A DNA stretch of 64,000 nt from Ch67 sp041395845 (GCA_041395845.1 JAWKZS010000010.1:1-64000), one strand, 5' to 3'; numbered from the stretch's first letter, positions 1 to 8,410 are shown. Numbers and translations are program-made. The notes: generated by a model from the sequence alone, not told the origin.

Positions 1-773
1 AGGAATTTCAGGACTTCGGCGCGCAGGTGGTTATAGTGGGCGTCATCGGCCAGGGCCAGCCGGTTACGCGGGCGGGGCAGATCGATATCCAGAATGTCGC
101 CGATGGTCGCCGCAGGGCCGTTGGTCATCATCACGATGCGATCCGACAGCAGTACCGCCTCATCCACATCGTGGGTGATCATGATGACGGTGTTGTTCAG
201 GTCGGCCTGGATTTCCATCACCGAATCCTGCAGGTGGGCGCGGGTGAGGGCGTCCAGTGCACCGAAGGGTTCGTCCATCAGCAGCACTTTCGGTTTCATG
301 GCGAGCGCACGGGCGATGCCGACGCGCTGCTTCATGCCGCCGGAAATTTCGCTGGGGCGTTTGTGCATGGCGTGATCCATGTGAACCAGTTTCAGATTGT
401 GATGAATCCAGTCCTGCATTTCCGATTTGGACATGGACTTGCGGAACACCTGCTTCACTGCCAGCTCGACATTTTCATAGGCGGTGAGCCAGGGCAGCAG
501 GGAGTGGTTCTGGAATACCACGGCGCGTTCCGGGCCGGGTTCATTGACCTCCTTGTTTTCCAGCAGCACGGAACCGCCGGTGGCTACATGCAGGCCAGCC
601 ACGATATTCAGTACGGTGGATTTACCGCAGCCGGAATGGCCGATCAGCGACACGAATTCACCTTTGGCGATTTTTAGCGTGACGTTATCCAGCGCCTTGA
701 ATACGCCGTTGGGCGTCGGAAATTCCATCGAAACCTGTTCGATGCTCAGATAGGGTGCAGTTGTACTCATCAT
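1..773 (-). CDS. nrtC: Nitrate ABC transporter ATP-binding protein (NrtC/NrtD type), 3' end outside window
   Basis: This is the ATPase that drives nitrate (or cyanate/nitrite) import at the inner membrane with NrtB and NrtA. About 257 residues are visible and the C-terminus lies beyond base 1. A Walker A motif (GHSGCGKST) is near residues 45-53, the signature SGGMKQR near 144-150, Walker B (LLMDEP) near 164-169 and the H-loop histidine near 201. The order and spacing are normal for the family. Two ATGs lie in tandem (773 and 770). A GAGG motif sits a few bases upstream, so 773 is used. It is the last visible gene of an nrtA-nrtB-nrtC operon. Whether a longer NrtC-type C-terminal sensor domain follows cannot be seen. 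Confidence 0.9.
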   Translation of the reverse strand, partial: MMSTTAPYLSIEQVSMEFPTPNGVFKALDNVTLKIAKGEFVSLIGHSGCGKSTVLNIVAGLHVATGGSVLLENKEVNEPGPERAVVFQNHSLLPWLTAYENVELAVKQVFRKSMSKSEMQDWIHHNLKLVHMDHAMHKRPSEISGGMKQRVGIARALAMKPKVLLMDEPFGALDALTRAHLQDSVMEIQADLNNTVIMITHDVDEAVLLSDRIVMMTNGPAATIGDILDIDLPRPRNRLALADDAHYNHLRAEVLKF

Positions 774-794
774 GCAATCCTCGTGGCGGTGCGC

Positions 795-1817
795 TTAGCG
801 CAGCACCGCAGATTTGTCCCAGGAAAAGGTCTTCTGCAGCATCAGCATCAGGCGATCCAGAATGAATCCGATGAAGCCGATGGTCAGTACGGCCACCATG
901 ATGCGGCCCAGTGATTGCGAACTGCCGTTCTGGAATTCATCCCACACGAATTTGCCCAGCCCCGGATTCTGCGCCAGCATTTCGGCGGCGATCAGTACCA
1001 TCCAGCCCACGCCCAGCGACAGACGCAAACCGGTAAAAATCATCGGGATGGAAGACGGCAGTACAATCTTGATGACGTGGGTGGTCCAGCTCAAACGCAA
1101 CACCTTGCTGACGTTGACCAGATCCTTGTCGATGGAGGAAACGCCGACGATGGTGTTGATCAGGGTTGGCCACAGGCAGCACAGCGTAACGGTGATGGCA
1201 GAGTTGACGAAGGATTTCGCAAACAGCGGATCATCAGACACGTACAGTGCACTCACCACCAGTGTGACCAGTGGCAGCCAGGCCAGCGGTGAAACCGGTT
1301 TGAACAATTGAATCAGCGGATTCATCGCGGTGTACAGGGTGGGGCTCAGTCCGCACATGACGCCGAGCGGAATGGCCACCAGACTTGCCAGCAGGAATCC
1401 GGTAAACACGGTTTTCAGGCTGGTAACGATCTGGTCCAGATAGGTTGGCTTGCCGGTGTAGGGGCGGATTTTTACGTCAGCATTAGGATTTTGCGCCAGC
1501 TTCGCTTCATTGCGTGCATGCTGACGGGCATAGAAATTCTCTTCTTTTTCGCGCTCGGCAAGGTGTTCTTCCCACAACCCGGTGGTCTGTTCCCACACGG
1601 CGGCAGGGCCGGGCATCTTGCCCAGACTGGTATCGACATTGGCAGCCGCCGCATGCCAGATACCGAGGAACAGCAGAAAAGCCAGCAGGGGAACACCGAC
1701 ACTGCGCAGAATGTTTTCGAGATTGGCTTTGGGATTTTGCCAGGCACATAACTTCATAAACGATACCAGCCAGGAAAAGCCGATGGATTCAAACAGATTC
1801 ATGACACGTGCAACCAT
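795..1817 (-). CDS. nrtB: Nitrate ABC transporter permease NrtB
   Basis: Inner-membrane permease of the nitrate/sulfonate/taurine ABC family, 340 residues. A first hydrophobic segment lies near residues 42-60. It is followed by a polar charged stretch of about 70 residues, typical of the proteobacterial long NrtB form, and then by the conserved permease core with several membrane segments and the EAA-type loop. The start at 1817 has a near-perfect AGGAGG seven bases upstream. It lies 21 bases upstream of nrtC and 56 bases downstream of nrtA, so all three are probably one transcript. The assignment to nitrate rather than another oxyanion comes from the NrtA partner. Confidence 0.9.
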   Translation of the reverse strand: MVARVMNLFESIGFSWLVSFMKLCAWQNPKANLENILRSVGVPLLAFLLFLGIWHAAAANVDTSLGKMPGPAAVWEQTTGLWEEHLAEREKEENFYARQHARNEAKLAQNPNADVKIRPYTGKPTYLDQIVTSLKTVFTGFLLASLVAIPLGVMCGLSPTLYTAMNPLIQLFKPVSPLAWLPLVTLVVSALYVSDDPLFAKSFVNSAITVTLCCLWPTLINTIVGVSSIDKDLVNVSKVLRLSWTTHVIKIVLPSSIPMIFTGLRLSLGVGWMVLIAAEMLAQNPGLGKFVWDEFQNGSSQSLGRIMVAVLTIGFIGFILDRLMLMLQKTFSWDKSAVLR

Positions 1818-1873
1818 GGTGTCCTCCTGTGATGCAGTGGGGTGCCTGCCGTGCTGGCAGGCACCGTACGGAC

Positions 1874-3250
1874 TCAGGGTTTCTCTTCGCCTTTCAGACC
1901 GATCGCAAACTTCGCCAGATATTCGTTAGGCTTGGTGCCATCGAATTCCACGCCATCGATGAACTCTGCAGTGGGGGCCTTGAAGCCGTCTTCGTCATCC
2001 GCCGGGAAGTCGGACGCCTTCATCTTGCCTTCGGCGATCAGCGCTTTGGCGGCAGTCATATAGATGTCGGGGCGATAGACGCTCTTGGCGATGTCCATGT
2101 ACCAGCTGTCCGGTTTGGCTTCGCCAATCTGACCCCAGCGGCGCATCTGGGTCAGGTACCAGATCGCATCGCTGTAGAACGGATAGGTCGCGTTGTAGCG
2201 GAAGAATACGTTGAAGTCCGGCAGCTCGCGCTTGTCACCTTTTTCATATTCGAAGGTGCCGGTCATGCTGTTGGCGATGACGTTGTAATCGGCGCCCACG
2301 TAGTTGGGTTGTGACAGGTACTTGACCGCTTCCTTGCGGTTTTTGTTGTTGTCTTCATCCAGCCAGTAAGCAGCGCGGATGAGTGCTTTGACAACGGCGA
2401 TATGAGTGTTGGGGTATTTGTCTGCCCAGTCCTTGCTGACACCGAACACTTTTTCCGGATTGTTTTTCCAGATTTCGTAGTCGGTAATGACCGGCACACC
2501 GATGCCTTTGAAGACTGCCTGCTGGTTCCAGGGTTCACCCACGCAGTAACCGTAAATGGTGCCTGCTTCGAGCGTTGCCGGCATTTGCGGAGGCGGGGTT
2601 ACCGACAGCAGGGCATCCGCCTTGATCTGGCCGGAAATGTCGCCGGTCGCTGGTGAGTAGTAACCGGGGTGGATGCCACCCGCGGCGAGCCAGTAACGCA
2701 ATTCATAGTTGTGTGTAGAAACCGGGAATACCATGCCCATGTTGAAGGGTTTGCCTTCGGCCTTGTATTTGTCGATGACCGGTTTCAGGTAATCGGCCTT
2801 GATGGGATGTACCGGTTTGCCGTCTTCCATCGGAACGTGTTTCTTCATCTCGTTCCACACGTCGTTGGAAACGGTGATGCCGTTACCGTTCAGGTCCATG
2901 CTGAACGCGGTGACGATATGCGCCTTGGTGCCGAAACCAATAGTGGCGCCCAGGGGCTGGCCTGCCAGCATGTGTGCACCGTCGAGTTCACCGGTAATCA
3001 CGCGATCCAGCAGGATTTTCCAGTTGGCTTGTGCTTCCAGTGTGACGTAGAGGCCTTCGTCTTCGAAGAAGCCTTTCTCATAGGCAACCGCCAGCGGCGC
3101 CATATCGGTCAGTTTGATAAAACCGAATTTGAGTTCTTCCTTTTCCAGTTCGGCGGCGCTGGCGGACGTGGCAACCAGGCTGCTGGCAATAGCGGACAAC
3201 GTAAAACCTGTGGCAAGTTTCTTTAACCATGACTTGAGAACCGTGCTCAT
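1874..3250 (-). CDS. nrtA: Nitrate-binding periplasmic protein NrtA
   Basis: Solute-binding protein of the CmpA/NrtA family that delivers nitrate to NrtB/NrtC; 458 residues from the chosen start. The N-terminus is a Sec signal peptide with two lysines, a hydrophobic core and an Ala-X-Ala cleavage site near residue 32. There is no lipobox cysteine, so it should be free in the periplasm. The mature part opens with the family pattern of a Phe-Gly-Phe-Ile-Lys strand and a Thr-Asp-x-Ala-Pro-Leu segment. The reading frame is open further upstream, but GGAG six bases before the ATG at 3250 and the signal peptide fix this start. A sigma54-like element lies about 50 bases upstream, which suggests nitrogen control. 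Confidence 0.92.
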   Translation of the reverse strand: MSTVLKSWLKKLATGFTLSAIASSLVATSASAAELEKEELKFGFIKLTDMAPLAVAYEKGFFEDEGLYVTLEAQANWKILLDRVITGELDGAHMLAGQPLGATIGFGTKAHIVTAFSMDLNGNGITVSNDVWNEMKKHVPMEDGKPVHPIKADYLKPVIDKYKAEGKPFNMGMVFPVSTHNYELRYWLAAGGIHPGYYSPATGDISGQIKADALLSVTPPPQMPATLEAGTIYGYCVGEPWNQQAVFKGIGVPVITDYEIWKNNPEKVFGVSKDWADKYPNTHIAVVKALIRAAYWLDEDNNKNRKEAVKYLSQPNYVGADYNVIANSMTGTFEYEKGDKRELPDFNVFFRYNATYPFYSDAIWYLTQMRRWGQIGEAKPDSWYMDIAKSVYRPDIYMTAAKALIAEGKMKASDFPADDEDGFKAPTAEFIDGVEFDGTKPNEYLAKFAIGLKGEEKP

Positions 3251-3298
3251 ATTCAACTCCAACAAAGACTGCACAAAAAGGACCGGCAGATTTTGAGT

Positions 3299-3315
3299 TT
3301 CAAACTGCGTGCCAA
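3299..3315 (-). promoter_or_regulatory. Candidate sigma54 (RpoN) promoter of the nrt operon
   Basis: On the minus strand the sequence reads TTGGCACG, four bases, then TTGAA. The -24 half matches the sigma54 consensus fully. The -12 half has TTGA in place of TTGC. It would place the transcript start about 37 bases before the nrtA start codon. Two TGGTGC half-sites, on the plus strand at 3345-3350 and 3377-3382, lie 32 bases apart upstream. They resemble NtrC half-sites, but full dyads were not seen. The remaining region 3383-3530 holds no recognisable gene. Confidence 0.5.
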
Positions 3316-3530
3316 CACCGGACTAAAATGGTTTTGAGCGTTGCTGGTGCGGAATTGGGGCGCTTTGGCGCGGGCCTGGTGCGTGTTTTTTGTGGGCGGA
3401 TTGAAAATGCTATTCGGCAGTGCACAGGCAGGCGTCAGCTGCCTCTCAGTGGTGCGGTTGTTGGGCGGCGGGTTCGGCAGGGTGTGGGCCACAATGTGGC
3501 CCGTTTTTGCATGGATGCACAGTTTGAGCG

Positions 3531-4370
3531 CTAGATGCGTGCCTCAACGACACGGACATAGCTGGGGGAGTGAGCTGCAGGAAGGGGCAGGACATGGCTG
3601 AAATGCTCAGGCTGGTGCACGTCGACCTGACGGAAGCCGCAGCGGCCAAAGCCCTGTTCGATGCTCGCCTGATCGGAAAAATGCAGATTCACTTTGGCCT
3701 GGGTGGCAACCCCAAGCAGGCGCTGGGCAATGCCCACCAGCACGCGGGTCGGCACGTCCGGATGCTGGGGAAACAGGTCCGTCAGATACCAGGCGTTCGG
3801 AAACACCTGTCCCAGCTGCGCCAGCCGTTTCCAGAAACCGGAAATGGTGGGCAGGTCGAAATAGTTGATCAGCCCTTCGGTAATGATGATGGTGGGGCGG
3901 GTTGGGTCCAGCACCTGCTGCACCACGTAATCCAGGCCATCCGGTGCACCGGACGTGAGGATGTTGCAGTGCACCACCTTGTGGTTGGGGCCAAAGCCTT
4001 TGTGCGCCAGCAGCAGCGCCTGCTTGCGGTTCGCCATGTCCGGCAGGTCTGCTTCCACATAATGCAGATCCGGATATTTGCGTGACAGCTTGTAACCGCG
4101 CGGCGACAGGCCGCAGGCGATTTCCAGAATCTGGGTGACACCCTGTTCCTTGATCAGCTGTTCGATGCGGTGATCGATGATGTGATGCCGCTGCAGCAAC
4201 AGATCCTGCAGGTCCAGCCCCAGGGTGTGGCGCCCGACGAAATTCACCGGTTTCATCAGGTGATACATCAGGTTGCCGCGGGGTGACGTGAAAAACTGCG
4301 CTGACATGCCGTTCTGGTACCAGACCTGACCGGTGTAGAGCGCGGTGAAACTGATGCCGGATGTATCCAT
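3531..4370 (-). CDS. LCMT/PPM1-family SAM-dependent methyltransferase
   Basis: A 279-residue member of the leucine carboxyl methyltransferase superfamily, which in bacteria includes many O-methyltransferases of unknown substrate. A glycine-rich SAM-binding motif (EIACGLSPRG) is near residue 84, an acidic strand end (YVEADLPD) follows about 20 residues later, and a post-motif IITEGLINYF is present, all typical of the family. The frame opens at 4400, but GGGGGAA just upstream of the ATG at 4370 favours that start. It is followed 40 bases upstream by a Rieske gene on the same strand, possibly an operon. The substrate cannot be told from the sequence. Confidence 0.75.
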   Translation of the reverse strand: MDTSGISFTALYTGQVWYQNGMSAQFFTSPRGNLMYHLMKPVNFVGRHTLGLDLQDLLLQRHHIIDHRIEQLIKEQGVTQILEIACGLSPRGYKLSRKYPDLHYVEADLPDMANRKQALLLAHKGFGPNHKVVHCNILTSGAPDGLDYVVQQVLDPTRPTIIITEGLINYFDLPTISGFWKRLAQLGQVFPNAWYLTDLFPQHPDVPTRVLVGIAQRLLGVATQAKVNLHFSDQASIEQGFGRCGFRQVDVHQPEHFSHVLPLPAAHSPSYVRVVEARI

Positions 4371-4410
4371 GGCAATTCCCCCCTGAATCAATGAATGCAA
4401 AAGCGGGCTG

Positions 4411-4728
4411 TCAGAGCAGCCGGATCATGTCGTTGTCGATGGTGAACGGTACGGCTTCCAGCGCCTGGCCTGCACACGGGCCGGCGATGCAGTTGCCGTT
4501 GTCGATTTCGAACAGGGCGCCGTGGTTGGCGCAGAGGATGTAGCGCTTGTCCTGGTCGAGAAAATCGTTGGGCAGGAATTCCAGCGGAATGCCGATATGC
4601 GGGCAGGAATTCACGTAGACATAGATCTGGCCGTCTTTCTTGACGGCAAACACGACGCGCTCGTCATCCAGTTCAAAACTCTGGGCGGCGTCGTCTTCGA
4701 TATCGTGGATGTTGCAGAGAATGGTCAT
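4411..4728 (-). CDS. Small Rieske [2Fe-2S] ferredoxin
   Basis: A 105-residue soluble Rieske protein. The cluster ligands are Cys42-X-His44 and Cys66-X2-His69, in the contexts SCPHIG and CANHG, both canonical Rieske boxes. There is no signal peptide or membrane segment, so it should act in the cytoplasm as an electron carrier or as a NirD/dioxygenase-ferredoxin relative. It is encoded upstream of the LCMT-type methyltransferase on the same strand with a 40-base gap. AGGG lies nine bases before the ATG. No reductase or oxygenase partner is adjacent, so the electron acceptor is unknown. Confidence 0.85.
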   Translation of the reverse strand: MTILCNIHDIEDDAAQSFELDDERVVFAVKKDGQIYVYVNSCPHIGIPLEFLPNDFLDQDKRYILCANHGALFEIDNGNCIAGPCAGQALEAVPFTIDNDMIRLL

Positions 4729-4831
4729 GAGAATGCCCTACTGATCAATGAGCGTTAGGTGTGCAAGCATAGCGGGAACCGGCGGGCGGAGTAAATCTTG
4801 TGTATACAGGGAAATATTCGTTAAAAACCTG

Positions 4832-4860
4832 TTGCATTGGCAAATGAGAATTATTAGCAT
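4832..4860 (+). promoter_or_regulatory. Promoter with overlapping Fur box
   Basis: A -35-like TTGCAT (4832-4837) and -10-like TAGCAT (4855-4860) are separated by 17 bases. The bases 4845-4859 read TGAGAAT-T-ATTAGCA, which matches 12 of 14 positions of the 7-1-7 Fur consensus TGATAAT-N-ATTATCA. The box covers the spacer and the -10 element, the usual arrangement for iron-dependent repression. It could control the short transcript that follows, the heme transporter genes, or both. Confidence 0.6.
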
Positions 4861-4866
4861 TGGCTT

Positions 4867-5037
4867 CGTGTGGTGAGCACAACGGCGCTTCTGGCCCCAG
4901 GCTCATGGACTTGGCCCCTCTCTCTCCTCTCTACAACCTTGCTGTGCGCAGGGGCAGGAGCGTCTCCCAGGGTGTTTGCCACGCGGTTCAGTTAACACAT
5001 GGTGCATTTGCCGGGGTTCGCCCCGGCTTTTTCTTTT
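4867..5037 (+). ncRNA. Candidate Fur-repressed small RNA of about 170 nt
   Basis: The interval between the Fur-box promoter and an ideal intrinsic terminator has no convincing coding frame with a ribosome site. It starts with a small hairpin (CGTGTG/CACAACG, 4867-4884), contains a pyrimidine-rich stretch (4914-4934, CCCCTCTCTCTCC type) able to pair with ribosome binding sites, and ends in the terminator at 5010-5037. This is the layout of RyhB/PrrF-type iron sRNAs, although no sequence identity to those is claimed. The alternative is a terminated leader of hmuU. Cobalamin riboswitch motifs were looked for and not found. Confidence 0.5.
5010..5037 (+). terminator. Intrinsic terminator with TTCG tetraloop
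   Basis: A perfect 7-bp GC stem (GCCGGGG / CCCCGGC) closes a TTCG loop and is followed by TTTTTCTTTT. It would end the short transcript that starts near 4867, before the hmuU start codon. Confidence 0.85.
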
Positions 5038-5058
5038 CCGCAGATCCGGTTCGCTCCC

Positions 5059-5064
5059 TATAAT
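5059..5064 (+). promoter_or_regulatory. Candidate -10 box of hmuU
   Basis: A consensus TATAAT lies 30 bases before the hmuU ATG and downstream of the terminator, so hmuUV may have their own promoter. No good -35 hexamer is visible at the expected distance. Confidence 0.35.
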
Positions 5065-5093
5065 AGCCGCCTTGTTCATTGCTGGCCCCTGTC

Positions 5094-6131
5094 ATGCTGC
5101 ATCATCGTCCCCGCCTGTTACTGCTGTTGCTGTCCCTGCTGTTGCTGGCTGCGCTGGCGGCCGGCCTGATGCTGGGTACTGTGCCGGTGTCACTGACGGA
5201 GGTGCTGGTGGTGATCGGTTCCCATCTGGGCGTGACCGATCGTGTGCCGGGCATGGCGGATCTGGTGATCTGGGAAATCCGCCTGCCCCGGGTGCTGCTG
5301 AGCGTGCTGGTGGGGGCGGCGCTGGCCCTGTCCGGGGCGCTCGTGCAGGGACTGTTTCGTAACCCACTGGCAGACCCCAGCCTGATCGGTGTGTCCGGGG
5401 GAGCCGCAGTGGGGGCAGCCTTTGCCATCGTGCTGGGCGGTGCCGTGGGCTTTCTGTCCGGCCCCTGGATGCTGCCGCTGCTGGCCTTTGCCGGCGGTGC
5501 CGGGGTGACTGCACTGGTCTACCGGCTGGGCGTCAGCCCGCTGGGCACCTCGGTGGCCACCATGTTGCTCGCCGGGGTCGCCATCAATGCCATGACCGGC
5601 GCCTGCATCAGTTATCTGTCCACCGTCGCGGAAGATGCCCGTCTGCGTAACCTGATCTTCTGGCTGATGGGCAGCTTCAACACGGCATCCTGGACCAAGG
5701 TGGCCTGGGTGCTGCCCTTCACCCTGCTATCGCTGCTGATGATTCCCCGTCTGTGGAAAGGCCTCAACGCCCTGCTACTGGGGGAATCCGAGGCCCGTCA
5801 TCTGGGCTTTTCGGTGGAACGGCTGCGCCGGGAAGTGATTCTGGTCACCGCGCTGGCGGTGGGTGCGGCGGTGGCGGCGGTGGGAATGATCGGATTCGTC
5901 GGCCTGGTGGTGCCCCATATCGTGCGCCTGCTGCTGGGGCCGGAACATCGCTGGCTGCTGCCCTGCACGGCGCTGCTGGGCGCCACCCTGCTGTGTCTGG
6001 CGGATGTGGCGGCGCGGATGCTGGTACAGCCGCAGGAACTGGCCATCGGTGTCCTCACTGCCCTGCTGGGGGCGCCGTTCTTCCTGTTCCTGATCGTGCA
6101 GCGACGAAAAGGGGAACTCTATGGCGCTTGA
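5094..6131 (+). CDS. hmuU: Heme ABC transporter permease (FecCD family)
   Basis: A 345-residue inner-membrane permease of the FecCD/BtuC family. It has about ten hydrophobic segments, the family motif LPRVLLSVLVGAALALSGA near residues 65-80, and a strongly conserved PLADPSLIGVSGGA region near 95-110. A TTG at 5079 is in frame, but the ATG at 5094 gives the normal N-terminus. The ribosome site is weak. It overlaps hmuV by 11 bases, so the pair is translationally coupled. The heme assignment rests on the HmuV-like partner. The binding protein HmuT and an outer-membrane receptor are not in the window. Confidence 0.85.
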   Translation: MLHHRPRLLLLLLSLLLLAALAAGLMLGTVPVSLTEVLVVIGSHLGVTDRVPGMADLVIWEIRLPRVLLSVLVGAALALSGALVQGLFRNPLADPSLIGVSGGAAVGAAFAIVLGGAVGFLSGPWMLPLLAFAGGAGVTALVYRLGVSPLGTSVATMLLAGVAINAMTGACISYLSTVAEDARLRNLIFWLMGSFNTASWTKVAWVLPFTLLSLLMIPRLWKGLNALLLGESEARHLGFSVERLRREVILVTALAVGAAVAAVGMIGFVGLVVPHIVRLLLGPEHRWLLPCTALLGATLLCLADVAARMLVQPQELAIGVLTALLGAPFFLFLIVQRRKGELYGA

Positions 6132-6894
6132 AACCCGCAACCTGCAGGGCCAGATCGGTTCCCGCCGCCTGATTCACGGGCTGGATCTGGCCATCGCCGC
6201 CGGCGAGTGTGTCGCCGTGGTGGGGCCCAATGGCGCCGGCAAGACCACCCTGTTCCGCCTGCTGTCCGGCGAGTTGCAGCCCCATGCCGGTCAGGTGCTG
6301 CTGAACCGGCGCGAGTTGCGTCACTGGTCGCTGAACCAGCTGGCGCGGATGCGGGCGGTGCTGCCGCAATCCTCCACCCTGCAGTTCGCGTTTACCGTGC
6401 AGGAAGTCGTAGCCATGGGGCGCATGCCCCACGACACCGGGCGCCTGACCGACGCCGCGATTGTCGACGAAGTCATGACCCTGTGCGACGTCAAACGCCT
6501 GGCCTTGCGCGCCTACACGGAACTGTCCGGCGGCGAACGCCAGCGGGTGCAGCTGGCCCGGGTGCTGGCCCAGGTCTGGCAGCCAGTGCCGGAAGGCGAA
6601 CGCCTGCTGCTGCTGGATGAGCCGACCTCAGCACTGGATCTGGCCCATCAGCTGGAATTGATGCTGGTGGTGAAACAGGTGTGTCAGGCGGACATCGCCG
6701 TGCTGATCATCGTGCACGACCTGAATCTGGCGGCACGGTTTGCGGATCGGATTTTGATGCTGCACGAAGGCCGTGCGGTGGCACTCGGCACTCCTGCCGA
6801 TGTGATGCGCGCCGATCTGATCGAATGTGTATTCAATGTGAAAACCCGCGTGATTGAACACCCGGTTTACGGCTGCCCGCTGGTGGTGAGTTGA
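6121..6894 (+). CDS. hmuV: Heme ABC transporter ATP-binding protein HmuV
   Basis: A 257-residue ABC ATPase that energises heme import with HmuU. Walker A (GPNGAGKTT) lies at residues 35-43. The HmuV-typical Q-loop region (MRAVLPQSS then FTVQEVVAMGR) is near 78-100, the signature LSGGERQR is near 138-145, and Walker B (LLLLDEP) is near 160-167. Its start lies inside the end of hmuU. Length and motif wording match HmuV more closely than BtuD or FecE. A siderophore substrate cannot be excluded. Confidence 0.88.
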   Translation: MALETRNLQGQIGSRRLIHGLDLAIAAGECVAVVGPNGAGKTTLFRLLSGELQPHAGQVLLNRRELRHWSLNQLARMRAVLPQSSTLQFAFTVQEVVAMGRMPHDTGRLTDAAIVDEVMTLCDVKRLALRAYTELSGGERQRVQLARVLAQVWQPVPEGERLLLLDEPTSALDLAHQLELMLVVKQVCQADIAVLIIVHDLNLAARFADRILMLHEGRAVALGTPADVMRADLIECVFNVKTRVIEHPVYGCPLVVS

Positions 6895-6949
6895 GACCAC
6901 TTAAATCGAAGTACTAGACCGTCGCTTTGAACGCGAAGGCAAGAATGAC

Positions 6950-7243
6950 GTGCTGCATTATCTCTTCAGGATTAATACGCCGCCCGAGGATTTTGTCTGG
7001 GTGATCAAAACCCAGGATGGTGTGAACGGCTATAAAGCGGCTTTTGAAAAGCTGCTTGGGAAAGCGAAGGGCGAAGACGATCTTTTAGGGGATATTGATG
7101 AAGGGCTGCGGACGGTATTGCAGTACATGGAAAAATATGATCGCAACCGGTATGACTTGGCTTTGGAGAGACTGGAAGTACTCAGAGATAAACTGATCCA
7201 TAACGAGCTTGTTATTCTTGGCAATGTCGCTCGAACGCTATAA
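6950..7243 (+). CDS. Unknown 97-residue protein, possibly 5'-truncated
   Basis: I do not recognise this protein. It is charged, predicted largely helical and has no signal peptide. The only start in frame is a GTG at 6950 without a clear ribosome site. The frame stays open upstream to 6905 and reads well as protein (EVLDRRFEREGKND), which suggests that the visible gene is the tail of a longer one lost at its 5' end. It is followed 18 bases later by a beta-propeller gene. Base and codon use are visibly AT-richer than in hmuUV, consistent with recent acquisition. A displaced polymorphic-toxin tip or immunity protein is possible but unproven. Confidence 0.4.
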   Translation: MLHYLFRINTPPEDFVWVIKTQDGVNGYKAAFEKLLGKAKGEDDLLGDIDEGLRTVLQYMEKYDRNRYDLALERLEVLRDKLIHNELVILGNVARTL

Positions 7244-7261
7244 GGGTATAGGAATAAGAAA

Positions 7262-8410
7262 ATGAATACCGACGAAATGGAAGGCAGAGAAGGGAATGTG
7301 CTGGCTTCGCGCGCCTATTCGAGACCAGGAAAAGTTTACGATTTTGGTCACATCTATCACGAGTGGTTCAAGGATGGCAGGATCTATTGTTGCGTGGAAC
7401 ATGAGCAAGGCTTGTTGGTGCTGGACGAAGCGCGGCTCGATATTGTTGCCAGAGTGGACGTTGCGGGTTACGGGATACTCTATGCAGATGAACAATACCT
7501 CTTGTTCCATAACGATGACCATCATGCAACGTTAATCGCCAGAAATAGCCTGGGGGTTGAGGTGGAAAATGTATCCACGCCAGAGGTGCTGATCTTCCTT
7601 GGTAAAATTAGCGAATCAAATTTGCTTTTTTCATACAGAAAGGGCAGCAAACGATATGGATTGCTCGAGTTTCCAAGTATGGAGTTGTTATGGGAGTTCG
7701 ATACTAGCGAGATGCTCAATAAGGGGCGAGTTGTTTTCAAAGACGGCCTCTACATCATCCACAAGCGCGGCATCAAAAGAATCAATATTGCCGATGGAAA
7801 GCCTGTCTGGGATATCAGTTGCAAGGATTGGCTCACGCATCCACTACTGCAACAGAAGCTGAGCAAGAGCCCCAATATTCGCACCGAAAGCACCGGAATC
7901 TATGCCGATACGCTGGTGCTGAGCCTCGACGTCAGTTTTATGGTGGGCATCGACATCCATACCGGTAATATTCGCTGGGTGATCGATGCGTTTGGGCCGC
8001 AAAACCTGCGCGTTACTCAGGATGGTATTGGCTGGTATTTCCGCGAAGGCAATATTTGTCGCCTGGATATCGCCAAAGGCGAGCTGCTGGCACCCATCCC
8101 CGTGCAGTTCAGCCCTGTCCTCGAAAAGCCAGCCGCAGCGAGCTTGGGCGGGTTCGACATGAGCACCACCCATATTATCGCCGAGGTTTCCATGCGTACG
8201 TCCGCCGGTTACACCGTGGGCCATATCGTCGGTATCCGTCGCGACAATGGTGTGTGCGAGTGGGCGGTGCCGATCGAAGGTTTTGTCACCAAGCTGTATC
8301 TACTCAATAACCGGATTTATGCGACGGGCATGATTGCAGGGGCGGACATCGCAACACCGTCATCCAAAACCCTGATCATCGAGGGTGAAGGCGGCTATAT
8401 TCCGGACTGA
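7262..8410 (+). CDS. Cytoplasmic PQQ-like beta-propeller protein, unknown role
   Basis: A 382-residue protein with repeated short beta blades of the pyrrolo-quinoline/BamB style. Patterns such as DGKPVWDIS, TGNIRWVID and NGVCEWAVP recur about every 50-70 residues and mark blade ends. There is no signal peptide or lipobox, so unlike BamB it should stay in the cytoplasm. It follows the 97-residue unknown gene on the same strand and shares its AT-rich composition, so both form an islet between hmuV and the acyltransferase. A scaffold or immunity function is plausible. No catalytic residues were recognised. Confidence 0.6.
   Translation: MNTDEMEGREGNVLASRAYSRPGKVYDFGHIYHEWFKDGRIYCCVEHEQGLLVLDEARLDIVARVDVAGYGILYADEQYLLFHNDDHHATLIARNSLGVEVENVSTPEVLIFLGKISESNLLFSYRKGSKRYGLLEFPSMELLWEFDTSEMLNKGRVVFKDGLYIIHKRGIKRINIADGKPVWDISCKDWLTHPLLQQKLSKSPNIRTESTGIYADTLVLSLDVSFMVGIDIHTGNIRWVIDAFGPQNLRVTQDGIGWYFREGNICRLDIAKGELLAPIPVQFSPVLEKPAAASLGGFDMSTTHIIAEVSMRTSAGYTVGHIVGIRRDNGVCEWAVPIEGFVTKLYLLNNRIYATGMIAGADIATPSSKTLIIEGEGGYIPD

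Noticed and set aside
4861..5078. Cobalamin riboswitch before the FecCD permease
   Set aside because: No B12 box or conserved core was found on either strand, and the ATPase resembles HmuV rather than BtuD.
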